The notes beneath the pieces were generated by a model. That model saw nothing but the letters and a program-made list of their open reading frames with translations. It was not told where the DNA came from and ran no database searches. This document shows positions 24,019 to 37,690 of a stretch of DNA of 64,000 nt, piece after piece. Within the stretch, counting starts at the first letter, position 1; each line of letters begins with the position of its first letter. The translations under genes were made by a program, and so were the position numbers. Location of the stretch: assembly GCA_963969495.1 (NCBI GenBank), contig OZ018321.1, positions 136,091,315-136,155,314 on the forward strand. Reading direction: 5' to 3'. The stretch comes from Ceratothoa steindachneri (lineage: Eukaryota > Arthropoda > Malacostraca > Isopoda > Cymothoidae).

Positions 24019-24900
24019 GTCATTCCATAAGTAATGAGGCATTTTTGCAAGTTTATTATTATTTTATGGATAGAAATCAAGTCTTTTTTTTTAAGTATAT
24101 ATTTATTAATTTGATAAGTAAAATAATTTACACCAGTTTCTACCACTAGTCTTTACTTTTCTACTAAGTTTTCCATACCATGCCTGGATAATTCTTATGA
24201 CTTCGATTGAAAAAAGTTCTTCAATGTTGTTTCGACCCATGCTCTTGTTGACATCTTCGTTCTCTTCAGGTGATTAGCGAAACTTCTAAAAAGATAATCT
24301 ATGAGACTAAGTTGGGTAATTATGGAAAATGACTCATTAGTTCCAAGTCCAAAACTTAAGCTTTTGTAGGTTATCTCTTGCGATATGAAGTCAGGCGTTA
24401 TATTAATGAAATAGCACTCTTCCTCTATTAGTTAATCCTGGCCTTTTTTAAAATTTAAGCGCTACATGTAAAAGATTTAAATCAACAAAGTAATCCTCTT
24501 TGAAGATATTCTGATTTTTTTGAAGAACTTTGAAATGGATTATGCAATTCATATCTTACCAAACGCTCAAGAGGATCTTCCGTAGATGAGGGTACTGTTT
24601 CGGCGGGAGTATTGCTTTCTTTTCAGGACTGTGTAAAACTTTTAATATTGCGCATAATAAATTTTTTGTCTCGTACAACAATCCTACATTTTAGTTGAGA
24701 AATAAAGGTGAAACTAATACTGATTCTTATTTGCAAGTGTACCTCTGACAGGTCAGGGGGGATCCATTGCTCTAATCGTGAAACCTTGCCAATTTCCTTT
24801 AAAATACGATGCACGGAGGAAGGATCTAAATGTAGTTTATCAGGCAATTGTTCAGCAGTTAATATCGTTTTTCTTCCGCTGTTATTTTAAAAAGACCTTT
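24019..24900 (-). pseudogene. mariner-like transposase, broken
   Basis: The minus strand carries mariner motifs in order. Near 24880-24790, GRKTILTAEQLPDKL leads into SSVHRILKEIGKVSRLEQWIPPDLSEVH, the second helix-turn-helix and the W-x-P-x-x-L linker. Then RIVVRDKKFI stands where mariners have the first catalytic Asp (V-T-x-DE-K-W). Near 24300-24150 a C-terminal segment reads NHLKRTKMSTRAWVETTLKNFFQSKS, followed by RHGMENLVEK. The left end at 24019-24055 (GGTCATTCCATAAGTAATGAGGC) looks like a mariner terminal repeat. The matching right repeat and the first HTH were not found. Many stops and frameshifts; clearly inactive. Confidence 0.75.
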
Positions 24901-25129
24901 GCGCATTCCTATTAGTGATGACCTAATAGAATAGGATATTCATTAATAAGAGTCGAGTATTCCTTAGCTTCTGTTTATACCCAAGTAGAGCATGCCATAG
25001 TGATATTAACCGCAGAAAAGAACGAATCAAAATTCTGATACTTTACATTCACCACAATTAGGTGTCAAACAACTTTGAATTTCGTTCAGAAAGTGACGCT
25101 AGAATTTATTTTTGGATTAGGGAAGGAGT

Positions 25130-25660
25130 TCTTGGGATGTATTTACTTATAAATATATTAGATAGGACATTTAAAAATGAAATAAATTAAATTTAATGAA
25201 TGTTTATACGTTATTGCGGTACTTCAATCAGTACTGTCCAACCATTTTGAGAGGCGAGGATGCGGTGTCAAAGAATGGCTGCCAAATCTCACCAAATTTT
25301 CATTTTTCCAGTTTAATTAACAATACATATTTATTTCAGTTTTAATCATCTATATCAGAAAGCATTTGGTTATTTTTTTATCCCTATAATTAATTTTAAA
25401 TCCTAGAGCAAAACAAACAGCGGCACTCCAAAACAATGGAAAAAAGTCACATCATTAATTTGTGCAAATGTATATACAGCTGAAAATAACTGAGCGGCAT
25501 ATTAATAGGAGAACTAGTGACAAATGGTTAGATTTATGGCTAGCATAAAGCAAATACTGCCTAAATATTTAGAAAAATAAACGAAATCACTAATATTTCC
25601 ATACCGTAACCGCTTAAAAAATATATAATCACTCCTATTATATCAAGTCCATTTTTGAGA
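25130..25660. other. Unassigned AT-rich spacer
   Basis: No gene, repeat or RNA recognised. Confidence 0.5.
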
Positions 25661-25667
25661 ATCAATC

Positions 25668-25668
<1 letters not shown>

Positions 25669-25728
<60 letters not shown>
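25669..25728. repeat. (AT)n microsatellite
   Basis: About 30 AT dinucleotides without interruption. Confidence 0.97.
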
Positions 25729-25802
25729 TTTATTGAGCGGGCGATGTTACTATTATGATAATAACTGTTTAAATTTCAATCTTTTTCTCGTCCTTAATTA
25801 TA

Positions 25803-25853
25803 GTGACGTCACAATGGAAAAGTATTTTGGCAAATATTTATAGTTTGACGTCA
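25803..25853. promoter_or_regulatory. Pair of CRE-type sites
   Basis: GTGACGTCAC (25803-25812, a perfect palindrome) and TGACGTCA (25846-25853) are full consensus sites for CREB/ATF-type bZIP factors, 43 bp apart. They lie just upstream of the Merlin-like fragment. A TATATATTC string follows at 25860. Function is inferred from consensus only. Confidence 0.45.
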
Positions 25854-25899
25854 TATTGTGTATATATTCTCGACCGAGCTTACTTCATCACTTTTTGTC

Positions 25900-26225
25900 C
25901 CATTTGTCTTTGTTTAGTATTAGGAAGCTTTGTGTAATTACTTGTGATGGGCGTGGAGAGTATTTAGAAGACCGTAATCATGCTAGGGAAATTTGTATGG
26001 AACAAGGTGTAAATCTAAGTATTTTTTAGAAGTATATGTTGATTGGAAGAATTTTGAATACGAAACGTGTGCCCATTAGCTCGCTAAACAAGACTATTGG
26101 TGGTAAAAGGCGCCTCGTAGAAATAGACGAGGGTAAGCATTTCATAAAAGGCACAACGAGAAACAACAATACCAAGACTACTTATCCGAATGACTTTTTT
26201 CTGAAGCACCCACATTATTAGGTAG
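25900..26225 (+). pseudogene. Merlin/IS1595-like DDE transposase fragment
   Basis: Two adjacent frames together show the catalytic-core entry of the ISXO2/IS1595 class found in eukaryotic Merlin transposons. One frame near 26037-26075 reads VDWKNFEYETCAH, as in the family motif W-x-N-F-x-R-E-x-C. After a frameshift the frame 26036-26221 reads IGGKRRLVEIDEGKHF then KGTTRNN, matching I-G-G-x-G-x-x-V-E-I-D-E with the first catalytic Asp. The later Asp and Glu motifs are absent. The rest of the element is not recognisable. Identification rests on two short motifs in the right order. Confidence 0.55.
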
Positions 26226-26349
26226 ATAAGGTTTGTATAGTTTGACGAACTGGTAATGTGAAAATTGAAGAAAAAATCAAAGGATTAAATCTACTTTTAG
26301 ATTATTATGGAAGGTTATATTATGTTAGGTCAGGTTATTTTGCCTTAAA

Positions 26350-29300
26350 ACAGAAATGATTGAAGTTTCAAAGTTAAATAGGTTAGGTTATATGTTGTCG
26401 TTATTTTTTTCCCTATTAAAAGTCATTTATCCAAATTTGTTGATCACTTTTGGCGGCTGTAAGGCAAAATTGATGTTTTCTCCGCTTTCAACGAAACCGG
26501 AATCAAACTCTGTTTTGCTGCATTTTGCCTTCTAACCTCTGAAAAAGAAGAACAAATTTGGCCAAGGCATAAATAATGCTACCGCAACAAGTAATAAAAT
26601 TTACCAAAAATGTGATAATGGTAAAGTACATGATAACTACGGAAATCGATGAGGTTTATAAATTAATTGTGGAATTAGAGCGGAAAATTGCGTTTCATAG
26701 CGAAAAATAAATCAAAATGAAGTTAGAAGTAATTATTTTAAATAAACGAAAAGAGGCAGAGCTATGAGACAGTAGGATCACATGTGCATTTTCAAAAATA
26801 TCCAAGAACTAATAAAACTCGTGGGTAGATTCAAATTTGTCAAAAAAAAAGGAGAAAATTTAGGCCAAATATCGAAAAATACCTGATACAGAAGCAGTTT
26901 TCTTTGATTGAATCCTGTAAACGGGATCCTTAACAGATGTTTTTTGAGTTTATTTAGCAGATTTGGTCATTATTAATTTTCCTGAATTGTAAAGGGTCTA
27001 GTTTCTCTCTGCATAAATTTAGAGTGAATAAAGTTTTCTGCGCCCCCCGACCCCTCCCGTTAATATTGATTTTTTATACAGATCTTTGGTCTTCACTTGA
27101 GTTTTTTCTCAGCTTCTTTTCATGTTTTGGTTCATATCCTAGTTATTATTCTCCTTTGGATCATCATTATCATCATCTCTATCTTCTTGCAGAATTATCA
27201 AATTGGAAGAGAATATTAAATTTGTGTTACACTTTAAACGAACGCCTAAATATAATAACAGAACAAATGGTTTTAAAAGTAAAACCGAAAAATTTATCTT
27301 AAAAAAAAAAACGTACCAAATTTGTTCACTTATAAAATAATCTCAAAACGGAATTCTTTCCCAGTAAATGTAGTTGAATGTACTTCTGTAAAATTTATTA
27401 ATAATAAATTAGATTAGCTCTTCTTTAACCTCTAAAAGGAAGTACAAGCAAAGAGACGATGCTCTGAATGCCCTAAAAAAATCGAATGATGCGCTAGGAT
27501 TAAAATAAGAAATATATAAAAATTAGATTGGAAAGCATGGATATACAAAAGAGATCATTTAAAAAAGTTCACAGAAAACACTATTAAAAAAAGGAAATGT
27601 AAGGGATTTGTACCATGGATATGCATTCATTAGAATACCTTTTATTTCTTAGTGAGGACCTACTGTTTAACGAAGCCTTTGAACCAGGGTTATCTATGGC
27701 GTATTGCTACTGCTGTATAGGCGATCCAAAACGGGACTTAATGCAACAACTAACAACAACTAATGTGGCTTAACTCCGTTGTAATCGAAAAAGGTGTTTC
27801 TGGTCGGTTAAACCGTATTCCAGAAAGAATAAATAAAACGCTATAATAAAATGATAACAGGATATAAAACATGATTTAATGCTGCAATTGTATGCTATAA
27901 AACCGCTAGGTTTCTTCTAATAGAAGTAAAATTAAACAATTTTCCTTCACTTTTTTCTTATCGTAGTTAAAGATGCTGCGAGGTAGCTCTGAATAGATAA
28001 ATTAAAGAGTTAATAGTTTAAAGAGAGTGGGACTAGTTTTGAGTGTGATTAAACCAACTCTTTTTAATCACTTGTCACATTTATACGTTTTCAATGAGAA
28101 ACTCCGATTGGGTATTTATCCATTAACTTGAGAGACTTCAAAGCTCCTATAATAAAGTAAATCCCCCACTATAATGCAAAGTATGTAAAGGGATATGTAT
28201 GCAAACAAAATTAAAATCACATGGTTATTGGTATGGAATAGGACTATTTAGAAAATAATAGCTTGTTAATTATATTGAGCTTGTGTAAATATAAATATAA
28301 GTAATCATATTATTAAGAAGAACCGATGTAGAAGCGATGTTTCATGGTTGAACTAAACTATTTGAGTTGAGAAATGTTTATAGAGTGAATGATCAATTTA
28401 TCGGTCGTTGAATGGAGCCTTTTGAAGGTTCAAGCTATTGAAGAGCACCATATAAAATCTGAATTTTTATATCATTATTATTATTGTTATCATTTTTAGT
28501 ATAGTAGTATATTATTATTATTTGTCATAAATAATATAAATAAGTCTCCTGCATTTCATCCTGCTTTTCGGTTCCTCGTTTTCCCTCAAATATGTAGCAT
28601 CTCTTTGATCTACGGTGTTGGCCAGTCTGTAATTGTTAATATTACTTTATAATTATTATTTTATTCTCCTTCTCTTTTACTTATTTTCTTCTTTTCTTTT
28701 AAAATTACACTAGACCTGAAGGTCGTTGCTAGGCTGATCGTCAACTTCTTCTTAATCTTCACATATTACCTACTTTCGTTAATGATAGTGGCTCCTTATT
28801 TGTATTTCTTAACAGAAAGCCTCGAAAACGTTAGCAATGCGAGTCTATGGCACGCATCTGAATCAAGCCCAAACTAAGAAGATTCTGTCTCATAATAGAA
28901 AAAAGATGTAGCTCATTGATAACGCTAATCGATATCAGTTAAATATTGATGTCTTCTGCTTGAATTAGGATCAATTTGACTTCAATTATTTTATCACAGA
29001 AATTGATTTAGGGGACTTTATGGACGTCGTAAACTTATATTTTTAAAAGCCTATTCGCGTTTTATACCATATTTTTAAGCCTTTGCGGTGATGAGAGAAA
29101 TATTTAACAGATTTTGCAATGTCTTCAATATTTAAGAATGCCTTTGGTTTTACAATTTTTTGTTACTCGTATTTTATATCTGCTTGAACAATTTCTTGTT
29201 ATATTGAATGATATTCTTGTGTCTATCTCGCTTTCTCTATTTAACGAAGGTTAGATTATCCCTTGCACTTAAAGTTATTCCATCCTGGCTCCTCATCGTC

Positions 29301-30640
29301 ACTATTTTACACACCAAGCCTGTTATTTTTATGATAATCCTCATTGGATATCTTTGCTTCCATTTCGTCATTAGTTACTAGTTTCGTGAGTATTAGGATA
29401 TTTATCTATGATTTGATATATTCCCATTCTACCATTTTGTTCCTTTACCTTCTTACCTTCCTTCGTATTCTGTTTATTTTAACACAAAAGTTTAATCCAG
29501 TGCTAAATTTTAGAATTAAGGTAATTTTCTTTTACGAAGATTTTTAGTCGTTCTTCCCATCTTCTCGCATTTAATTTTATCCCACTTTAGTCTTTCTCAT
29601 ACGAGTAGAAATACCCCTTCATTTAAAGAAAATGCCTTTCTTTTCTCAACTGAGAAAGGTTTTACTGAAGTTATTGTCCGTGCCTAATGGCGTCTACTGA
29701 AGTTTTCGTATTTAAATGATAGAATGTCGCATTATCGGGATAGGAATGCGCGTCAGATTGAATCATGTGAGACAAAAGTTAGGACTTCTACAATTTGAGG
29801 GATTTTGTGGGTCTTTATTTAGTTGTAACTGTTGCAAACCATTTGCAACATTAATAATAATAATAATGATGATAATAATAATAATATTATTTTATTATTA
29901 TTATTAAAATTATTTTTATTATCATTATTATCGTATCGATATTGTTAATATTAGTAGTATAGTATGAAAAATATGTTATAAATTGTTATGGAATGTATTT
30001 TGGAAAGAGATTTTTCTTTAGTTTAAAATTAGACACTGTTCGGAAATAATAATGATCGGTCAACTGTATTAGCCGTATTTCATTAGTGCCCATTGAAGTA
30101 AAGATATTCTTACTCAACGACATTCATAAAAAAACAAAAGAATTCTGTTATTATTTTTCTCTACGGGGGATTTAAATCAAATTAAACCAACATCTGGTTC
30201 TTGGGAAGAGCGAAACCATTTTTTATTAAATAAATTGCAGAAAGAGGAGCAGATTCTAGTAGTTTTATCTGTCCGCGGAGAGGCGATGATTTGGACTTCT
30301 GATTCTATTATTATAATTAGATTTTCCTCAGTGTGGTATGTTAAATTGCCATATTTACAAATTATTTTAACTTGTGGACAGTCTAAAACCACACATACGA
30401 ATCCAATTACATGGGTGTCTTAATACTGATTCTGATGTTTTTTTCAAAAAGAAATTCAGAGTATGCTATTAAATCTTTCTTAGCTCTGTACAACAATCTT
30501 TCGTATTTACATTAATGCCACTTTTACTTGGAATATTCAATTTATTTTCCTCAGATTTCAATTCTCATTCCACTTTTTGATAAGCTTGGCTCGTGCAGAT
30601 TTAGATATACGCTTTAAAAAAAACACCGTTAGAAAATCTT
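26350..30640. other. Long unassigned AT-rich region
   Basis: About 4.3 kb without any protein, RNA or transposon I can name. There are AAT/ATT microsatellite runs at about 29851-29930, arranged so that an (AAT)n stretch is followed by an (ATT)n stretch and could fold back. All open frames are short and of low complexity. Confidence 0.5.
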
Positions 30641-30649
30641 TAACAAATA

Positions 30650-31230
30650 AAGATTTTCTTTAATTTTTCTTAAAATGTAGTTTATTCTTCCCTTATTTTT
30701 TAAATGTAGTTATTCCTTCGTTGTTTGATTTAAAATGTAATAGTTGTTCTTCCGTTATTTCTGAAAATGTTGTGTTTAATCTTCGGTTAGTTTGAAAAAT
30801 GGAGTGATTATTTTTCCGTTAGTTCTCAAAATTTAGTGGCTATTCTTGTTATTTTTAAAATGTAGTATTATTCTTACGTTATTTTGGAAAATTTAGTGGT
30901 ACTTCTATAATTTTTATATTGTAGTAGTTATTCTTCCCTTATTTTTTAAAAAAGTTAATGCGTTATTCTTCAGTTTTTCTTCAAATCGATTGTTTTTCCG
31001 TTATTTCTGAAAATGATGTGGTTATTCTTCCGTTATTGGGATTATTTTTCTTAAAATGTAGTAATTATTTTTCCATTATTTATGAAAATGTAGTGATTAT
31101 TCTTCTTTTATTTTTGAAAAGGTAGTTATTCTACCATCATTTTTTTTTAAATATAGTGGTTATTTTTCCATTATTCCTAAAAATGTTGTGATTATTATTC
31201 CATTCTTTCTGAAAATGGATTGTTATTGAA
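30650..31230. repeat. T-rich minisatellite
   Basis: Irregular copies of TTATTCTTCCGTTATTTTTGAAAATGTAGTGG recur about every 35-45 bp, with variable T runs. Roughly a dozen copies. Confidence 0.8.
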
Positions 31231-31239
31231 GTATTTAAA

Positions 31240-34200
31240 AGAATTTCTTCGCATCGGAACGTCTGAAAGCCCAAACTCGGCAACCATACGTTGACAATGA
31301 GAGTATTGATTTCATAACGGCACGCCCTCACACCTCACACAAACCTCTTGCAACTCCTCGTCTCTTCCTCCCTTCGGCACCTCCCTCAACCGTAATTAAA
31401 TTTACTATGTGGTATCAAGGTTCCTGCGGACTATATTGGTTTCCAACCACTCAAGGAGGTATCAAAGCCGCCGGGGGTGGTCAGGCAATTTATCTTTTTT
31501 TAGGCAAAGCAGCAACCAAAACACCACATATGCCATTTTGAAATAGTAAAATTTGGAGAAGGTAAAAGAAAGAATGTGCACAGTGAAGGTATCAAAAAAG
31601 GGAATTACTTCGATAAGGAGAGTAGTATGATCAGCAATGATGATTGATTGCACCTATGTAATGCAACAGAGGTACATATATCTATTGGGAAAGTACAGAA
31701 GATGAGAAGTATAAATGTTTGAGACAGCCTGGAAAGTAAAAGGAGAATAATAATATGATGTGGGTTGAAAGGTTTTAAATAGCAATATAGTCAACTCTCA
31801 ATTCTAGGACAGGGGGTTCATACCCTTACACAGGAGAAGAATTTTGTTTGAACATAATTTCTGTTGGGTTTGATTTTTCACTGGATTGAGACTAAAATTG
31901 TCATGCTGAGTTAAAAACTACATGAGACACTTGGTGAGGGAAAGAAAATTATACTACCACCTCTGCGCAGCAAACTGGGTCTTAAGAAGCAATATTTTAA
32001 CGCATTGCCAAATCAAGGCGGCTGTTTCAAGTACCTCCTTTGGCATTTCATTGCCTGTCAATTGAGAAAAGCAATGACGGTTTGTTTGATGGTCCACAAA
32101 TTCACAGCTCATCAACGATAAAGATCTCATCGTGATAATGTTAGAATTCGAAAAGAATACTTGGCCATCATTCAAAGATCTTGCCAAGAACTTTCTTTGA
32201 AATAGATGTTTTTTTTAATTACACCAAAATTGTCGAAAAAATATTGGATAGCTACCAACCGCTCGGTTGCAACAGAAGCAACAAGTTTCACTTTTCTGAA
32301 TAGCAATCTTGCTCTCTTCACGGAAAACCTTGGCGAAGTCAACGATTAGTAAGTTGAATGATTCCACCACGATTTGAAGATCGTCGTGGAGAAAAGATAT
32401 CAGAATAGATGGGATGTAAATATGATGGCTGACTACTATTGGAGCATAAAGCGAAATTGTCTGCATATTGAACACTCCAGCAAAAGCTATGAGCGTAAAT
32501 CTTTGCCTTAACTACTTGCACACTATTTGACTTAAAGTGATAATATCCTGTGTATAAACCAAAAATATTATACAAACATTACAGTCAACCAATGTTTTAA
32601 TATTTTCCAGTGTATGTAAATTGTTAACAAATTCGAAAAAATAAAGAAAAATTGTTAAATGCGGTATTTTTATGGTTTTTTATACAAAGCGAGGGTATCC
32701 TGTAACTCGAAAATTTGAAGCCATACAGAAAACCTCGGTCATTTTTGGATTCAGAAATCAAAATTTAGTCAAAAACAAATGTTAGATCTAACTCAACGAA
32801 AATTGTGTTCCACCTTGTTTATCGGGATGGCACGAAACTCACCTTCATTGAAGGGATCTAATAAGAAAAGGAAACAAAAAAATAATAAGATAAAATCCTA
32901 ACGATAAAATAGGCTAATAAATAAAAGAAAACTATTTAAATCTCGACCTAAGAAAGATAATATAGGTATAGAGTTAGGAAGTACGTAAAAGTGAATATTA
33001 GAAGGTCCATCCTTATCTATTTAATTGTCTTTTGTTTGCCAATACCTTCAAAAAGAGTCATTTGAGCGTGCGAAACTGCCTTGATGGGAGAGCGGCTGAA
33101 AGCTCAATTCTAGCGTGCATTCAATAATAAAGCTATTTGAGGCCTATAAAAGTTAAACACTAAAACACACTCATAATCCTTCTAAAAGTATATCTCACAG
33201 GAAAAAGGAAAATCAAATTTCGACTACTTTTGATTATTCCACATGAATTTAAAAGAAAACTATAAGGAATACAAGAAAAATGTTTACTTATTCAGAAAAC
33301 CATCTTTCTTATCTGATAGTTTTCCATGAGTTTCCAATAGTTACCTTCAATCTTATGTGCTTCTTATTAGATGGTTGAAATAGAAAGGGTTTTCGGCCAA
33401 ATTCCTTTAATTATTTGATTGCATTTATATATTTAACATAGAAGAATTCTAATATAGACATTTAGTGATATTTTAGGCAAGATATTCCGAAAGAGGATTA
33501 TAAATTTACGGCACTCGAAATTTAAGTTTTCACCTAATGAGGTGAATACTTGATATGCAAAATATCCTTTGATGCCGATTAACTTTCAGCTCGACCCTTG
33601 TCATTGTTCTTTACACTATTGCTGTTTATGCAACTCTTTTATTTCCTAGCAATATTCCTAAACTTTACGAAAATCGCTATAAATATCGTTTGTTAAAAAG
33701 TTGCCTCAAAGAATAAAAAGAAATGATACGGATGGTAATAAAAATAATTAAAAAAACAAAATAAATGGGTTTATCATTGGGGATATCGATCTCCTTCAAG
33801 TCAAATATCTTCTGGGTTTGTTAATCCTACGCAATTTAACAACGATTTCATTTTCCTAAATTGTGCTACACTAGAAAACTAGAAACCAGGGGAAGAGAGT
33901 GGTGTAATTACCTTTTTCTAATTGTATTGCAATAAGAAGCTAAATAGAAACAATGTATACAACCAGAACGGTTGTCTCTGCCTTTAAATTCAACTATTAT
34001 AATGGAAAGTGTACTAATAAACAAGTACTTAAGCAACGTTGAGAAGATGATGTTGTATATAAGATTTCTTGCCCTCACTGCTTTACCGACAAGTCCCTAA
34101 AAGAATGTCCAAAGAAGTTGCACTTAAAGCATTAGAATTTTCATCGAATATACATGAGGCAGGGTTGAGGCAGTGGCTGAGAGAAATTAAACTCTCATTT

Positions 34201-37200
34201 TGAAGAGAGAGTGGCAAGAATTCTCCAAATGGAAGCTTCCAAGACCTTAATTGCTTCAAAGAAGAACAAATCGTTAAGCGAAGTTAACAGCAACAGTTTT
34301 TAACGGAAGTTGCTAATAACAACATTATGGAGAAGCTCGAGGAGTGTCACCAGTATTTCCCAGTAATGAGCCGAAAGGACTATTAGAGTAAAGTAAATTC
34401 CCTTTAACTGGAAAGGAATTAAAAATAAAGTGATATATAAGGGAATAAAGAGAGCTAAATTTATCTAATTTGCTAGAAAAGTATGTGAACAATGCTTGGT
34501 TCTTTCTGGTGTCTCCTTAAAGAAGTATGGAAGGGTACATAAATTCAAATGCAAAAATTTAATAATAAAGTGCAAATTTTAAATCTGACAGAGATTAAAC
34601 TTCCTCAAAATGTGAAACTCGCAAAATAAAATTCCTTCCTTACGAAGCGGGAGCAACTTTCGATAAGATGCACACCTTCCTGATCCTTTGCATCTCATTA
34701 AATTATATTTTGTCTATTTTAATTTCCCGCATTCTCCCATAATTTTCACTTTCCCTAACTTTTCTACATTCGTTACAAGTGTGAATTTTCTTAGCCGTCA
34801 TTCTTCTACCGGGTTTTGCTCACATAAGTATATTTTTTATAATAATTAAAAAAAAATGAATTTAGGGGTATTGTGACATCGCCCCAAAAGGCATGCAATC
34901 ATCCTTAATCGATTTCTCTTCTAAATAACATTCCTAAATACCTGCAGGAAAATTAAATTATGATCATTAATAGGCTAGAGTAGAACCAAAAAAATTCTAA
35001 AGATCGGAAAAGCATTCATACACCGTATATGGAGTTTTAGCAAGTTTCGGCAACGCTCAATACTCATTTATTTGCAATAATTTATTCAAAGCTTGTTTGA
35101 AAGTTTGCTTAAATGATGAATTCAAACGCAAAATTCCCTTCATGTAAATCATTTATGTCTTGATTTTTTGCAAATTCCTTACTTTTTCTACCAAAGAATG
35201 GGTGAATTATTTTGAAATCCTAAGTTCTCAACTTGGTTTTATATAAACCTTAGTTCTAAGTTCTTAAAATAAATCATGATAGCATGAACTTGCTATCCAT
35301 AAATGTCGCAGTCTCTTTTTGTTCCATGTACACTACTCCCTTTCTATTCATTATTCCCAGGTTTTACTTAAGTTCTCATTCCAGAATTTGTCGGTTGATG
35401 ATGGCTACAAGAATAGAAATGCAAAATTCTTATCGGGATGTACATACAAATATAGAGAGAATGGTCGTTGATGTTTAACATGAGTTTACCTCTCATTTAC
35501 AATAAGAGAAGAAACCAAACAACCTCACACCAAAGTGCCAGAAAGCTATATTGGTATCATCAGAAATTTTAAGGCTAGCACTCTCGGATTAAAGAGATCA
35601 ACCGAGGCAGTCTCGTTCGGAATGCCATCGGAGCAAATTTTGCAAAGGCCGATTATTAACGCAAACAATCAACGTTAACTACAACAAGAGAGATTCAAAG
35701 TGTCGAGTAAGAGGTTTCATTGGTCACTGGCCATAAAAAGTGAGGTAAATGAGATGTTAAAATTGATAGAAGTTTTTCTTTAATAAGTGCCCATCTGTCG
35801 AAAGCCTACAAAGTCAAAAGTTGCCATGATTATCTTATAGCTTGATGATAGCCTACTGAAAAAAACAAAGAATCAAAAACACGAAAACTCCAAAACATAC
35901 AAATACATAACTAAAAGCAAAAAACAAAAACAAAATCAAAATAGAAAGAAGGAGCATGCACCCAACACAAAAGAGAGTAAAATAAAAATGGATAAGACAA
36001 TAGATAGAGCAATGGATGATGAGGTAAAAATAAAGTTTAAAGACCTTTGGTGAAATGGTAGATGCCAGTGAGAGGTCGCTACATTTAGACGTAAGTTATA
36101 ATCATATACACTAACTCTTTCTCCCTTGTGGATCACGGGCATATTAAGGTAAATATGGCGTCTGGTTAGTTTTCTGCCATTGCCAACATGAAGCTGCCAC
36201 TCTTGTATGACGACTATCCCAAAGACAAAATCTGGCCTTTTTAATCTGCCGTTGGCAACGTTTCGGCATGAAGCTCTGGCTGTTGTGCTCAAAGACCAAT
36301 ACATAAATCTCGCCACGTTAATTTGTTCAGTCGAAAGTGCTTCATCGTACAGTTGCTTCTTCTCTTACGATTTTCTACTGATGTCGTGCCTTATTAGTTC
36401 TCTACCATCTCTCTTCTATCATCATAACGTTACTATGTGAAGCTTTCTCTAGCTTAACGACTTTACTTTGGCATTCTATTCTCGTTAATTATTTGCAATA
36501 TTTAGAATTCTCGTTAGTATTTAATTCCATAGCCATAGTGGCATGTTTTACTCAGTGGGCGTTCGTTTTGTGCATAATGTCCAGTACTATTCCATTTATT
36601 TATTTACATTGTTCTTTACAATGATTGGTTTCATTTGTGGCCATCTTAAACTATGTTTTCCTCATACAGGATGCCTTACATATCTTTGACATCTTTTAAT
36701 TTTTCCTAACTTGACTGACCCTTAATATTTGGGCCAACTTCGTATTGCAATCTCAAGGAAGAGGTTCGTATGAAGGCGAAGGTAACTCAAAAATATAGAC
36801 ATGGATTACCTTTGACGATTTGAGTATAGAAATATAGAAAAAAAACAGCCCTTGCCTTTTAGATTTATATCTACTTTATTTATAATAAAATAAATACATA
36901 TTTGCATACATACTGACTTTAGAAAATAATCATTAAAAAATATATAAAATAACGTGAAAATCATTCTTATAATTACCATAGTAATAATTAGCCATTTATT
37001 TACATCAGGCAGGCAATAAGACAAATATTTTCATGTCTCCCAATCTGGCACTAACAGAACCTAAGGACTGTCTACCTCTCAAAATCTTCCGTTTCCGCTC
37101 TTTACTACCCATAAATTGAAGTACAATAGGCACCCCCGTGTCTCGTTTCAAACACCCTGTTCTCCATAAACACAACACCAACAGTGTTTGGTGTCAGATA

Positions 37201-37690
37201 GGATGGTTGACTGAACTTCCGACCATATAACGAATAGAACAACCAAAGTTAGGCACTCCGAGCACTCAAGACGGAATGTAATAGTAGGAACCAAGGAATC
37301 GAGCATCAACTTCTACGAGTAGATTGTGTTATATTATATAGCAATGCAATATACAATTGCATGCAGTCTTATAACGGGCCTTGATGATTATTATTATAAT
37401 ATTGATAGCGAACATTCTCTACATGACTACTAACATGGAAGAGACAAGATGTTTCTCTTTGTGGCAATAATCAAGACAACTTCACTCTTTTGGAGTATTA
37501 TAAGATATTAAAGCAAGTTAAGCTGTTGTATCAACTTTTAAGAGAGTTTGTTAATTAAATTTGAGAAATCGGTATATAAAAACAAGACGCTTAGACCTGG
37601 CGCTTTGCCGTAGGTGATAAGAATTTGAACTTAAAACTATACGAGAATGGGTAAAGTAAAAGACGAGTAACAAATATATAAGAATGCAGA
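31240..37690. other. Long unassigned region
   Basis: No gene is recognised. The minus strand at 31954-32575 has several overlapping open frames (62-86 codons) with coding-like amino-acid mix (for example SFNLLIVDFAKVFREESK), but I cannot place them. The plus strand at about 33975-34190 has a stretch reading NYYNGKCTNKQVLKQR and CPHCFTDKSLKECPKKLH. The minus frame at 35936-36316 (126 codons) ends in a hydrophobic segment. These may be worn transposon or gene remnants. Confidence 0.45.

Noticed and set aside
30235..30423. Open frames on both strands at the same place
   Set aside because: Mutually overlapping, short and without family resemblance.
35936..36316. 126-codon minus-strand frame as a membrane protein
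   Set aside because: The hydrophobic end comes from an AT-rich stretch, and no domain or transposon motif is recognised; left as unassigned.
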